In this document: positions 14,821 to 28,429 of the stretch, in pieces | Layout of the letters: the number at the start of each line of letters is the position of its first letter | How positions within the stretch are numbered: position 1 is the first letter of the stretch | NCBI GenBank assembly: GCA_031769625.1 | Contig: JAUIMM010001600.1 | Location: 335,501 to 399,500, forward strand | Origin: Taudactylus pleione | Taxonomy: Eukaryota; Chordata; Amphibia; Anura; Myobatrachidae | Direction: 5' to 3' | Length of the DNA: 64,000 nucleotides | Notes under the pieces: model-generated | The model's database searches: none | Told to the model about the DNA's origin: nothing | What the model saw: only the letters and a program-made list of their open reading frames with translations | Program-made: the position numbers and the translations under genes

Positions 14821-17800
14821 CAGTCCCCAGTACAGACGCACAGCCTCCAGTACTGATCTACACCTCAGTACAGTCCCCAGTACAGACGCACAGCCTCCTG
14901 TACTGATCTGCACCTCAGTACAGTCTCCAGTACAGACGCACAGCCTCCAGCACTGATCTGCACCTCAGTACAGTCCCCAGTACAGACGAACAGGCTCCAG
15001 TACTGATCTGCACCTCAGTACAGTCCCCAGTACAGGCGCACAGCCTCCAGTACTGATCTGCACCTCAGTACAGTCCCCAGTACTGATCTGCACCTCAGTA
15101 CAGTCCCCAGTACAGATGCACAGCCTCCAATACTGATCTGCACCTCAGTATAGTCCCAAGTACAGGCGCACAGCCTCCAGTACTGATCTGCACCTCAGTA
15201 CAGTCCCCAGTACAGACGCACAGCCTCCAGTACTGATCTGCACCTCAGTACAGTCCCCAGTACAGACGCACAGGCTCCAGTACTGATCTGCACCTCAGTA
15301 CAGTCCCCAGTACGGGCGCACAGCCTCCAGTACCGATCTGCACCTCAGTACAGTCCCCAGTACAGGCGCACAGCCTCCAGTACCGATCTGCACCTCAGTA
15401 CAGTCCCCAGTACAGACGCACAGCCTCCAGTACTGATCGGCACCTCAGTACAGTCCCCAGTACAGACGCACAGCCTCCAGAACTGATCTGCACCTCAGTA
15501 CAGTCCCCACTACAGACACACAGCCTCCAGTACTGATCTGCACCTCAGTACAGTCCCCAGTACAGACGCACAGCCTCCAGTATTGATCTGCACCTCAGTA
15601 CAGTCCCCAGTACAGACGCACAGCCTCCAGTACTGATCTGCACCTCAGTACAGTCCCCAGTACCGATCTGCACCTCAGTACAGTCCCCAGTACAGATGCA
15701 CAGCCTCCAGTACCGATCGGCACCTCATTACAGTCCCCAGTACAGACGCACAGCCTCCAGTACCGATCGGCACCTCAGTACAGTCCCCAGTACAGACGCA
15801 CAGCCTCCAGTACCGATCTGCACCTCAGTACAGTCCCCAGTACAGACGCACAGCCTCCAGTACCGATCGGCACTTCAGTACAGTCCCCAGTACAGACGCA
15901 CAGCCTCCAGTACCGATCGGCACCTCAGTACAGCCTCCAGTACCGATCGGCATCTCAGTACAGTCCCCAGTATAGGCGCACAGCCTCCAGCACTGATCTG
16001 CACCTGAGTACAGTCCCCAGTACGGACGCACAGCCTCCAAAACCGATCTGCACCTCAGTACAGTCCCCAGTACAGACGCACAGCCTCCAGTACCGATCGG
16101 CACCTCAGTACAGTCCCCAGTACAGACGCACAGCCTCCAGTACTGATCTGCACCTCAGTACAGTCCCCAGTACAGACGCACAGCCTCCAGCACTGATCAG
16201 CACCTCAGTACAATCCCCAGTACAGGCGCACATCCTCCAGTACCGATCTGCACCTCAGTACAGTCGCCAGTACAGACGCACAGCCTCCATTACTGATCTG
16301 CACTTCAGTACAATCCCCAGTACGGACGCACAGCCTCCAGCACTGATCGGCACCTCAGTACAGTCCCCAGTACGGGCGCACAGCCTCCAGTACTGATCTG
16401 CACCTCAGTACAGTCCCCAGTACAGACGCACAGCCTCCAGCACTGATCAGCACCTCAGTACAATCCCCAGTACAGGCGCACAGCCTCCAGTACCGATCTG
16501 CACCTCAGTACAGTCCCCAGTACAGACGCACAGCCTCCATTACTGATCTGCACTTCAGTACAATCCCCAGTACGGACGCCCAGCCTCCAGCACTGATCGG
16601 CACCTCAGTACAGTCCCCAGTACGGGCGCACAGCCTCCAGTACTGATCTGCACCTCAGTACAGTCCCCAGTACAGACGCAGAGCCTCCGGTATTGATCTG
16701 CACCTCAGTACAGTCCCCAGTACAGACGCACAGCCTCCAGTACTGATCTGCACCTCATTACAGTCCCCAGTACAGACGCACAGCCTCCAGTACTGATCTG
16801 CACCTCAGTACAGTCCCCAGTACGGGCGCACAGCCTCCAGTACTGATCTGCACCTCAGTACAGTCCCCAGTACTGATCTGCACCTCAGTACAGTCCCCAG
16901 TACAGATGCACAGCCTCCAATACTGATCTGCACCTCAGTACAGTCCCCAGTACAGACGCACAGCCTCCAGTACTGATCTGCACCTCAGTACAGTCCCCAG
17001 TACTGATCTGCACCTCAGTACAGTCCCCAGTACAGATGCACAGCCTCCAATACTGATCTGCACCTCAGTACAGTCCCCAGTACAGACGCACAGCCTCCAG
17101 TACTGATCTGCACCTCAGTACAGTCCCCAGTACGGGCGCACAGCCTCCAGTACTGATCTGCACCTCAGTACAGTCCCCAGTACTGATCTGCACCTCAGTA
17201 CAGTCTCCAGTACAGATGCACAGCCTCCAATACTGATCTGCACCTCAGTACAGTCCCCAGTACAGACGCACAGCCTCCAGTACTGATCTGCACCTCAGTA
17301 CAGTCCCCAGTACAGACGCACAGCCTCCAGTACTGATCTGCACCTCAGTACAGTCCCCAGTACAGACGCACAGCCTCCAGCACTGATCTGCACATCAGTA
17401 CAGTCCCCAGTACAGGCGCACAGCCTCCAGTACCGATCTGCACCTCAGTACAGTCCCCAGCACAGCCTCCAGTACCGATCTGCACCTCAGTACAGTCCCC
17501 AGTACAGACGCACAGCCTCCAGTACTGATCTGCACTTCAGTACAATCCCCAGTACGGACGCACTGCCTCCAGCACTGATCTGCACCTCAGTACAGTCCCC
17601 AGTACGGGCGCACAGCCTCCAGTACTGATCTGCACCTCAGTACAGTCCCCAGTACAGACGCACAGCCTCCAGTACTGATCTGCACCTCAGTACAGTCCCC
17701 AGTACAGGCGCACAGCCTCCAGTACTGATCTGCACCTCAGTACAGTCCCCAGTACAGACGCACAGCCTCCAGTACTGATCTGCACCTCAGTACAGTCCCC

Positions 17801-20770
17801 AGTACGGGCGCACAGCCTGCAGTACTGATCTGCACCTCAGTACAGTCCCCAGTACTGATCTGCACCACAGTACAGTCCCCAGTACAGATGCACAGCCTCC
17901 AATACTGATCTGCACCTCAGTACAGTCCCCAGTATAGATGCACAGCTTCCAGTACTGATCTGCACCTCAGTACAGTCCCCAGTACACACGCACAGCCTCC
18001 AGTACTGATCTGCACCTCAGGACAGTCCCCAGTACAGACGCACAGGCTCCAGTACTGATCTGCACCTCAGTACAGTCCCCAGTACGGGCGCACAGCCTCC
18101 AGTACCGATCTGCACCTCAGTACACACGCACAGCCTCCAGTACTGATCTGCACCTCAGGACAGTCCCCAGTACAGACGCACAGGCTCCAGTACTGATCTG
18201 CACCTCAGTACAGTCCCCAGTACGGGCGCACAGCCTCCAATACCGATCTGCACCTCAGTACAGTCCCCAGTACAGACGCACAGCCTCCAATACTGATCTG
18301 CACCTCAGTACAGTCCCCAGTACAGACGCACAGCCTCCAGTACTGATCTACACCTCAGTACAGTCCCCAGTACAGACGCACAGCCTCCAGTACTGATCTG
18401 CACCTCAGTACAGTCTCCAGTACAGACGCACAGCCTCCAGCACTGATCTGCACCTCAGTCCAGTCCCCAGTAAAAACGCACAGGCTCCAGTACTGATCTG
18501 CACCTCAGTAAAGTCCCCAGTACAGGCGCACAGCCTCCAGCACTGATCTGCACCTCAGTACAGTCCCCAGTACGGACGCACAGCCTCCAGTACTGATCTG
18601 CACCTCAGTACAGTCCCCAGTACAGACGCACAGCCTCCAGCACTGATCTGCACCTCAGTACAGTCCCCAGTACGGACGCACAGCCTCCAGTACTGATCTG
18701 CACCTCAGTAGTCCCCAGTACAGACGCACAGCCTCCAGTACTGATCTGCACCTCAGTACAGTCCCCAGTACGGGCGCACAGCCTCCAGTACTGATCTGCA
18801 CCTCAGTACAGTCCCCAGTACGGACGCACAGCCTCCAGTACTGATCTGCACCTCAGTACAGTCCCCAGTACAGACGCACAGCCTCCAGTACCGATCTGCA
18901 CCTCAGTACAGTCCCCAGTACAGACGCACAGCCTCCAGTACTGATCTGCACCTCAGTACAGTCCCCAGTACAGACGCACAGCCTCCAGTACTGATCTGCA
19001 CCTCAGTACAGTCCCCAGTACAGGCGCTCAGCCTCCAGCACTGATCTGCACCTCAGTACAGTCCCCAGTACAGACGCACAGCCTCCAGTACTGATCTGCA
19101 CCTCAGTACAGTCCCCAGTACAGACGCACAACCTCCAGCACCTATCTGCACCTCAGTACAGACCCCAGTACTGGCGCACAGCCTCCAGTACTGATCTGCA
19201 CCTCAGTACAGTCCCCAGTACAGACGCACAGCCTCCAGTACTGATCTGCACCTCAATACAGTCCCCAGTAAGGACGCACAGCCTCCAGTACTGATCTGCA
19301 CCTCAGTACAGTCCCCAGTACAGACGCACAGCTTCCAATACTGATCTGCACCTCAGTACAGTCCCCAGTACGGACGCACAGCCTCCAGTACTGATCTGCA
19401 CTGATCTGCACCTCAATACAGTTCCCATTACGGGCGCACAGCCTCCAATACTGATCTGCACCTCAGTACAGTCCCCAGTACAGACGCACAGCCTCCAATA
19501 CTGATCTGCACCTCAGTACAGTCCCCAGTACAGACGCACAGCCTCCAGTACTGATCTACACCTCAGTACAGTCCCCAGTACAGACGCACAGCCTCCTGTA
19601 CTGATCTGCACCTCAGTACAGTCTCCAGTACAGACGCACAGCCTCCAGCACTGATCTGCACCTCAGTACAGTCCCCAGTACAGACGCACAGGCTCCAGTA
19701 CTGATCTGCACCTCAGTACAGTCCCCAGTACAGACGCACAGCCTCCAGTACTGATCTGCACCTCAGTACAGTCCCCAGTACTGATCTGCACATCAGTACA
19801 GTCCCCAGTACAGATGCACAGCCTCCAATACTGATCTGCACCTCAGTATAGTCCCCAGTACAGGCGCACAGCCTCCAGTACTGATCTGCACCTCAGTACA
19901 GTCCCCAGTACAGACGCACAGCCTCCAGTACTGATCTGCACCTCAGTACAGTCCCCAGTACAGATGCACAGGCTCCAGTACCGATCTGCACCTCAGTACA
20001 GTCCCCAGTACGGGCGCACAGCCTCCAGTACCGATCTGCACCTCAGTATAATCCCCAGTACAGGCGCACAGCCTCCAGTACCGATCTGCACCATAGTACA
20101 GTCCCCAGTACAGACGCACAGCCTCCAGTACTGATCAGCACCTCAGTACAGTCCCCAGTACAGACGCACAGCCTCCAGTACTGATCTGCACCTCAGTACA
20201 GTCCCCAGTACGGGCGCACAGCCTCCAGTACTGATCTGCACCTCAGTACAGTCCCCAGTACTGATCTGCACCTCAGTACAGTCCCCAGTACAGATGCACA
20301 GCCTCCAATACTGATCTGCACCTCAGTACTGTCCCCAGTACAGACGCACAGCCTCCAGTACTGATCTGCACCTCAGTACAGTCCCCACTACAGACGCACA
20401 GCCTCCAGTACAGATCTGCACCTCAGTACAGTCCCCAGTACAGGCGCACAGCCTCCAGTACTGATCTGCACCTCAGTACAGTCCCCAGTACGGGCGCACA
20501 GCCTCCAGTACTGATCTGCACCTCAGTACAGTCCCCAGCACAGCCTCCAGTACCGATCTGCACCTCAGTACAGTCCCCAGTGCAGACGCACAGCCTCCAG
20601 TACTGATCTGCACTTCAGTACAATCCCCAGTACGGACGCACAGCCTCCAGCACTGATCTGCACCTCAGTACAGTCCCCAGTACGGGCGCACAGCCTCCAG
20701 TACTGATCTGCACCTCAGTACAGTCCCCAGTACAGACGCACAGCCTCCAGTACTGATCTGCACCTCAGTA
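14821..20770. repeat. Higher-order copy A (about 5.95 kb) inside the 50-bp array
   Basis: This block is repeated directly next to itself as 20,771-26,760. Diagnostic variants recur at a near-constant offset. TAGTCCCAAG is at 15,151 and 21,101 (5950). CACTGCCTCC is at 17,561 and 23,461 (5900). CAGCCTGCAG is near 17,815 and 23,715 (5900). The three-base loss CACCTCAGTAGTCCCC is at 18,701 and 24,601 (5900). The CCCCAGCACAGCC junction near 20,541 recurs near 26,521 (5980). The offset changes are explained by whole-unit losses and gains: 100 bp absent in copy B near 21,770, and 80 bp extra in copy B near 24,800. The boundaries are approximate to one or two units. Confidence 0.88.
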
Positions 20771-23700
20771 CAGTCCCCAGTACAGACGCACAGCCTCCAG
20801 TACTGATCTACACCTCAGTACAGTCCCCAGTACAGACGCACAGCCTCCTGTACTGATCTGCACCTCAGTACAGTCTCCAGTACAGACGCACAGCCTCCAG
20901 CACTGATCTGCACCTCAGTACAGTCCCCAGTACAGACGCACAGGCTCCAGTACTGATCTGCACCTCAGTACAGTCCCCAGTACAGGCGCACAGCCTCCAG
21001 TACTGATCTGCACCTCAGTACAGTCCCCAGTACTGATCTGCACCTCAGTACAGTCCCCAGTACAGATGCACAGCCTCCAATACTGATCTGCACCTCAGTA
21101 TAGTCCCAAGTACAGGCGCACAGCCTCCAGTACTGATCTGCACCTCAGTACAGTCCCCAGTACAGACGCACAGCCTCCAGTACTGATCTGCACCTCAGTA
21201 CAGTCCCCAGTACAGACGCACAGGCTCCAGTACCGATCTGCACCTCAGTACAGTCCCCAGTACGGGCGCACAGCCTCCAGTACCGATCTGCACCTCAGTA
21301 CAGTCCCCAGTACAGGCGCACAGCCTCCAGTACCGATCTGCACCTCAGTACAGTCCCCAGTACAGACGCACAGCCTCCAGTACCGATCTGCACCTCAGTA
21401 CAGTCCCCAGTACAGACGCACAGCCTCCAGTACCGATCGGCACCTCAGTACAGTCCCCAGTACAGACGCACAGCCTCCAGAACTGATCTGCACCTCAGTA
21501 CAGTCCCCACTACAGACACACAGCCTCCAGTACTGATCTGCACCTCAGTACAGTCCCCAGTACAGACGCACAGCCTCCAGTACTGATCTGCACCTCAGTA
21601 CAGTCCCCAGTACAGACGCACAGCCTCCAGTACTGATCTGCACCTCAGTACAGTCCCCAGTACCGATCTGCACCTCAGTACAGTCCCCAGTACAGATGCA
21701 CAGCCTCCAGTACCGATCGGCACCTCATTACAGTCCCCAGTACAGACGCACAGCCTCCAGTACCGATCGGCACTTCAGTACAGTCCCCAGTACAGACGCA
21801 CAGCCTCCAGTACCGATCGGCACCTCAGTACAGCCTCCAGTACCGATCGGCATCTCAGTACAGTCCCCAGTATAGGCGCACAGCCTCCAGCACTGATCTG
21901 CACCTGAGTACAGTCCCCAGTACGGACGCACAGCCTCCAAAACCGATCTGCACCTCAGTACAGTCCCCAGTACAGACGCACAGCCTCCAGTACCGATCGG
22001 CACCTCAGTACAGTCCCCAGTACAGACGCACAGCCTCCAGTACTGATCTGCACCTCAGTACAGTCCCCAGTACAGACGCACAGCCTCCAGCACTGATCAG
22101 CACCTCAGTACAATCCCCAGTACAGGCGCACAGCCTCCAGTACCGATCTGCACCTCAGTACAGTCGCCAGTACAGACGCACAGCCTCCATTACTGATCTG
22201 CACTTCAGTACAATCCCCAGTACGGACGCACAGCCTCCAGCACTGATCGGCACCTCAGTACAGTCCCCAGTACGGGCGCACAGCCTCCAGTACTGATCTG
22301 CACCTCAGTACAGTCCCCAGTACAGACGCACAGCCTCCAGCACTGATCAGCACCTCAGTACAATCCCCAGTACAGGCGCACAGCCTCCAGTACCGATCTG
22401 CACCTCAGTACAGTCCCCAGTACAGACCCACAGCCTCCATTACTGATCTGCACTTCAGTACAATCCCCAGTACGGACGCACAGCCTCCAGCACTGATCGG
22501 CACCTCAGTACAGTCCCCAGTACGGGCGCACAGCCTCCAGTACTGATCTGCACCTCAGTACAGTCCCCAGTACAGACGCAGAGCCTCCGGTATTGATCTG
22601 CACCTCAGTACAGTCCCCAGTACAGACGCACAGCCTCCAGTACTGATCTGCACCTCATTACAGTCCCCAGTACAGACGCACAGCCTCCAGTACTGATCTG
22701 CACCTCAGTACAGTCCCCAGTACGGGCGCACAGCCTCCAGTACTGATCTGCACCTCAGTACAGTCCCCAGTACTGATCTGCACCTCAGTACAGTCCCCAG
22801 TACAGATGCACAGCCTCCAATACTGATCTGCACCTCAGTACAGTCCCCAGTACAGACGCACAGCCTCCAGTACTGATCTGCACCTCAGTACAGTCCCCAG
22901 TACTGATCTGCACCTCAGTACAGTCCCCAGTACAGATGCACAGCCTCCAATACTGATCTGCACCTCAGTACAGTCCCCAGTACAGACGCACAGCCTCCAG
23001 TACTGATCTGCACCTCAGTACAGTCCCCAGTACGGGCACACAGCCTCCAGTACTGATCTGCACCTCAGTACAGTCCCCAGTACTGATCTGCACCTCAGTA
23101 CAGTCCCCAGTACAGATGCACAGCCTCCAATACTGATCTGCACCTCAGTACAGTCCCCAGTACAGACGCACAGCCTCCAGTACTGATCTGCACCTCAGTA
23201 CAGTCCCCAGTACAGACGCACAGCCTCCAGTACTGATCTGCACCTCAGTACAGTCCCCAGTACAGACGCACAGCCTCCAGCACTGATCTGCACATCAGTA
23301 CAGTCCCCAGTACAGGCGCACAGCCTCCAGTACCGATCTGCACCTCAGTACAGTCCCCAGCACAGCCTCCAGTACCGATCTGCACCTCAGTACAGTCCCC
23401 AGTACAGACGCACAGCCTCCAGTACTGATCTGCACTTCAGTACAATCCCCAGTACGGACGCACTGCCTCCAGCACTGATCTGCACCTCAGTACAGTCCCC
23501 AGTACGGGCGCACAGCCTCCAGTACTGATCTGCACCTCAGTACAGTCCCCAGTACAGACGCACAGCCTCCAGTACTGATCTGCACCTCAGTACAGTCCCC
23601 AGTACAGGCGCACAGCCTCCAGTACTGATCTGCACCTCAGTACAGTCCCCAGTACAGACGCACAGCCTCCAGTACTGATCTGCACCTCAGTACAGTCCCC

Positions 23701-26700
23701 AGTACGGGCGCACAGCCTGCAGTACTGATCTGCACCTCAGTACAGTCCCCAGTACTGATCTGCACCACAGTACAGTCCCCAGTACAGATGCACAGCCTCC
23801 AATACTGATCTGCACCTCAGTACAGTCCCCAGTATAGATGCACAGCCTCCAGTACTGATCTGCACCTCAGTACAGTCCCCAGTACACACGCACAGCCTCC
23901 AGTACTGATCTGCACCTCAGGACAGTCCCCAGTACAGACGCACAGGCTCCAGTACTGATCTGCACCTCAGTACAGTCCCCAGTACGGGCGCACAGCCTCC
24001 AGTACCGATCTGCACCTCAGTACACACGCACAGCCTCCAGTACTGATCTGCACCTCAGGACAGTCCCCAGTACAGACGCACAGGCTCCAGTACTGATCTG
24101 CACCTCAGTACAGTCCCCAGTACGGGCGCACAGCCTCCAATACCGATCTGCACCTCAGTACAGTCCCCAGTACAGACGCACAGCCTCCAATACTGATCTG
24201 CACCTCAGTACAGTCCCCAGTACAGACGCACAGCCTCCAGTACTGATCTACACCTCAGTACAGTCCCCAGTACAGACGCACAGCCTCCAGTACTGATCTG
24301 CACCTCAGTACAGTCTCCAGTACAGACGCACAGCCTCCAGCACTGATCTGCACCTCAGTCCAGTCCCCAGTAAAAACGCACAGGCTCCAGTACTGATCTG
24401 CACCTCAGTAAAGTCCCCAGTACAGGCGCACAGCCTCCAGCACTGATCTGCACCTCAGTACAGTCCCCAGTACGGACGCACAGCCTCCAGTACTGATCTG
24501 CACCTCAGTACAGTCCCCAGTACAGACGCACAGCCTCCAGCACTGATCTGCACCTCAGTACAGTCCCCAGTACGGACGCACAGCCTCCAGTACTGATCTG
24601 CACCTCAGTAGTCCCCAGTACAGACGCACAGCCTCCAGTACTGATCTGCACCTCAGTACAGTCCCCAGTACGGGCGCACAGCCTCCAGTACTGATCTGCA
24701 CCTCAGTACAGTCCCCAGTACGGACGCACAGCCTCCAGTACTGATCTGCACCTCAGTACAGTCCCCAGTACAGACGCACAGCCTCCAGTACTGATCTGCA
24801 CCTCAGTACAGTCCCCAGTACTGATCTGCACCTCAGTACAGTCCCCAGTAAGGGCGCACAGCCTCCAGTACCGATCTGCACCTCAGTACAGTCCCCAGTA
24901 CAGACACACAGCCTCCAGTACTGATCTGCACCTCAGTACAGTCCCCAGTACAGACGCACAGCCTCCAGTACTGATCTGCACCTCAGTACAGTCCCCAGTA
25001 CAGGCGCTCAGCCTCCAGCACTGATCTGCACCTCAGTACAGTCCCCAGTACAGACGCACAGCCTCCAGTACTGATCTGCACCTCAGTACAGTCCCCAGTA
25101 CAGACGCACAACCTCCAGCACCTATCTGCACCTCAGTACAGACCTCAGTACTGGCGCACAGCCTCCAGTACTGATCTGCACCTCAGTACAGTCCCCAGTA
25201 CAGACGCACAGCCTCCAGTACTGATCTGCACCTCAATACAGTCCCCAGTAAGGACGCACAGCCTCCAGTACTGATCTGCACCTCAGTACAGTCCCCAGTA
25301 CAGACGCACAGCTTCCAATACTGATCTGCACCTCAGTACAGTCCCCAGTACGGACGCACAGCCTCCAGTACTGATCTGCACTGATCTGCACCTCAATACA
25401 GTTCCCATTACGGGCGCACAGCCTCCAATACTGATCTGCACCTCAGTACAGTCCCCAGTACAGACGCACAGCCTCCAATACTGATCTGCACCTCAGTACA
25501 GTCCCCAGTACAGACGCACAGCCTCCAGTACTGATCTACACCTCAGTACAGTCCCCAGTACAGACGCACAGCCTCCTGTACTGATCTGCACCTCAGTACA
25601 GTCTCCAGTACAGACGCACAGCCTCCAGCACTGATCTGCACCTCAGTACAGTCCCCAGTACAGACGCACAGGCTCCAGTACTGATCTGCACCTCAGTACA
25701 TTCCCCAGTACAGGCGCACAGCCTCCAGTACTGATCTGCACCTCAGTACAGTCCCCAGTACTGATCTGCACATCAGTACAGTCCCCAGTACAGATGCACA
25801 GCCTCCAATACTGATCTGCACCTCAGTATAGTCCCCAGTACAGGCGCACAGCCTCCAGTACTGATCTGCACCTCAGTACAGTCCCCAGTACAGACGCACA
25901 GCCTCCAGTACTGATCTGCACCTCAGTACAGTCCCCAGTACAGATGCACAGGCTCCAGTACCGATCTGCACCTCAGTACAGTCCCCAGTACGGGCGCACA
26001 GCCTCCAGTACCGATCTGCACCTCAGTACAATCCCCAGTACAGGCGCACAGCCTCCAGTACCGATCTGCACCATAGTACAGTCCCCAGTACAGACGCACA
26101 GCCTCCAGTACTGATCAGCACCTCAGTACAGTCCCCAGTACAGACGCACAGCCTCCAGTACTGATCTGCACCTCAGTACAGTCCCCAGTACGGGCGCACA
26201 GCCTCCAGTACTGATCTGCACCTCAGTACAGTCCCCAGTACTGATCTGCACCTCAGTACAGTCCCCAGTACAGATGCACAGCCTCCAATACTGATCTGCA
26301 CCTCAGTACTGTCCCCAGTACAGACGCACAGCCTCCAGTACTGATCTGCACCTCAGTACAGTCCCCACTACAGACGCACAGCCTCCAGTACAGATCTGCA
26401 CCTCAGTACAGTCCCCAGTACAGGCGCACAGCCTCCAGTACTGATCTGCACCTCAGTACAGTCCCCAGTACGGGCGCACAGCCTCCAGTACTGATCTGCA
26501 CCTCAGTACAGTCCCCAGCACAGCCTCCAGTACCGATCTGCACCTCAGTACAGTCCCCAGTGCAGACGCACAGCCTCCAGTACTGATCTGCACTTCAGTA
26601 CAATCCCCAGTACGGACGCACAGCCTCCAGCACTGATCTGCACCTCAGTACAGTCCCCAGTACGGGCGCACAGCCTCCAGTACTGATCTGCACCTCAGTA

Positions 26701-26760
26701 CAGTCCCCAGTACAGACGCACAGCCTCCAGTACTGATCTGCACCTCAGTACAGTCCCCAG
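20771..26760. repeat. Higher-order copy B (about 5.95 kb) inside the 50-bp array
   Basis: This is the second copy of the block at 14,821-20,770, in the same orientation and with no spacer between them. It carries the same rare variants in the same order. Relative to copy A it lacks two 50-bp units near 21,770 and has an extra 30-bp plus 50-bp unit near 24,800. The adjacency and the very low divergence point to a recent unequal exchange or tandem duplication. Confidence 0.88.
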
Positions 26761-28429
26761 TACAGACGCACAGCCTCCAGTACTGATCTGCACCTCAGTA
26801 CAGTCCCCAGTACAGACGCACAGCCTCCAGTACTGATCTGCACCTCAGTACAGTCCCCAGTACGGGCGCACAGCCTCCAGTACTGATCTGCACCTCAGTA
26901 CAGTCCCCAGTACTGATCTGCACCACAGTACAGTCCCCAGTACAGATGCACAGCCTCCAATACTGATCTGCACCTCAGTACAGTCCCCAGTACAGACGCA
27001 CAGCCTCTAGTACTGATCTGCACCTCAGTACAGTCCCCAGTACAGACGCACAGCCTCCAGTACTGATCTGCACCTCAGTACAGTCCCCAGTACAGACGCA
27101 CAGGCTCCAGTACTGATCTGCACCTCAGTACAGTCCCCAGTACGGGCGCACAGCCTCCAGTACCGATCTGCACCTCAGTACAGTCCCCAGTACAGACGCA
27201 CAGCCTCCAGTACTGATCGGCACCTCAGTACAATCCCCAGTACAGACGCACAGCCTCCAGAACTGATCTGCACCTCAGTACAGTCCCCACTACAGACGCA
27301 CAGCCTCCAGTACTGATCTGCACCTCAGTACAGTCCCCAGTACAGGCGCACAGCCTCCAGTACTGATCTGCACCTCAGTACAGTCCCCAGTACAGACGCA
27401 CAGCCTCCAGTACTTATCTGCACCTCAGTACAGTCCCCAGTACTGATCTGCACCTCAGTACAGTCCCCAGTAAGGGCGCACAGCCTCCAGTACTGATCTG
27501 CACCTCAGTACAGTCCCCAGTACAGACGCACAGCCTCCAGTACTGATCTGCACCTCAGTACAGTCCCCAGTACAGACGCACAGCCTCCAGTACTGATCTG
27601 CACCTCAGTACAGTCCCCTCTACAGACGCACAGCCTCCAGTACTGATCTGCACCTCAGTACAGTCCCCAGTACAGGCGCACAGCCTCCAGCACTGATCTG
27701 CACCTCAGTACAGTCCCCAGTACAGACGCACAGCCTCCAGTACTGATCTGCACCTCAGTACAGTCCCCAGTACAGACGCACAGCCTCCAGCACCTATCTG
27801 CACCTCAGTACAGACTCCAGTACTGGCGCACAGCCTCCAGTACTGATCTGCACCTCAGTACAGTCCCCAGTACGGACGCACAGCCTCCAGTACTGATCTG
27901 CACTGATTTGCACCTCAGTACAGTCCCCAGTAAGGACTCACAGCCTCCAGTACTGATCTGCACTTCAGTACAGTTCCCAGTACGGGCGCACAGCCTCCAA
28001 TACTGATCTGCACCTCAGTACAGTCCCCAGTACAGACGCACAGCCTCCAATACTGATCTGCACCTCAGTACAGTCCCCAGTACAGACGCACAGCCTCCAG
28101 TACTGATCTACACCTCAGTACAGTCCCCAGTACAGACGCACAGCCTCCAGTACTGATCTGCACCTCAGTACAGTCTCCAGTACAGACGCACAGCCTCCAG
28201 CACTGATCTGCACCTCAGTACAGTCCCCAGTACAAACGCACAGGCTCCAGTACTGATCTGCACCTCAGTACAGTCCCCAGTACAGGCGCACAGCCTCCAG
28301 CACTGATCTGCACCTCAGTACAGTCCCCAGTACGGACGCACAGCCTCCAGCACTGATCTGCACCTCAGTACAGACCCCAGTACAGATGCACAGCCTCCAA
28401 TACTGATCTGCACCTCAGTACAGTCCCCA

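Noticed and set aside
5616..16103. Open frames of 79-166 codons in the 50-bp array, both strands
   Set aside because: They consist only of the repeat unit read in shifting phase. Their length depends on chance variants, and no protein family is recognised.
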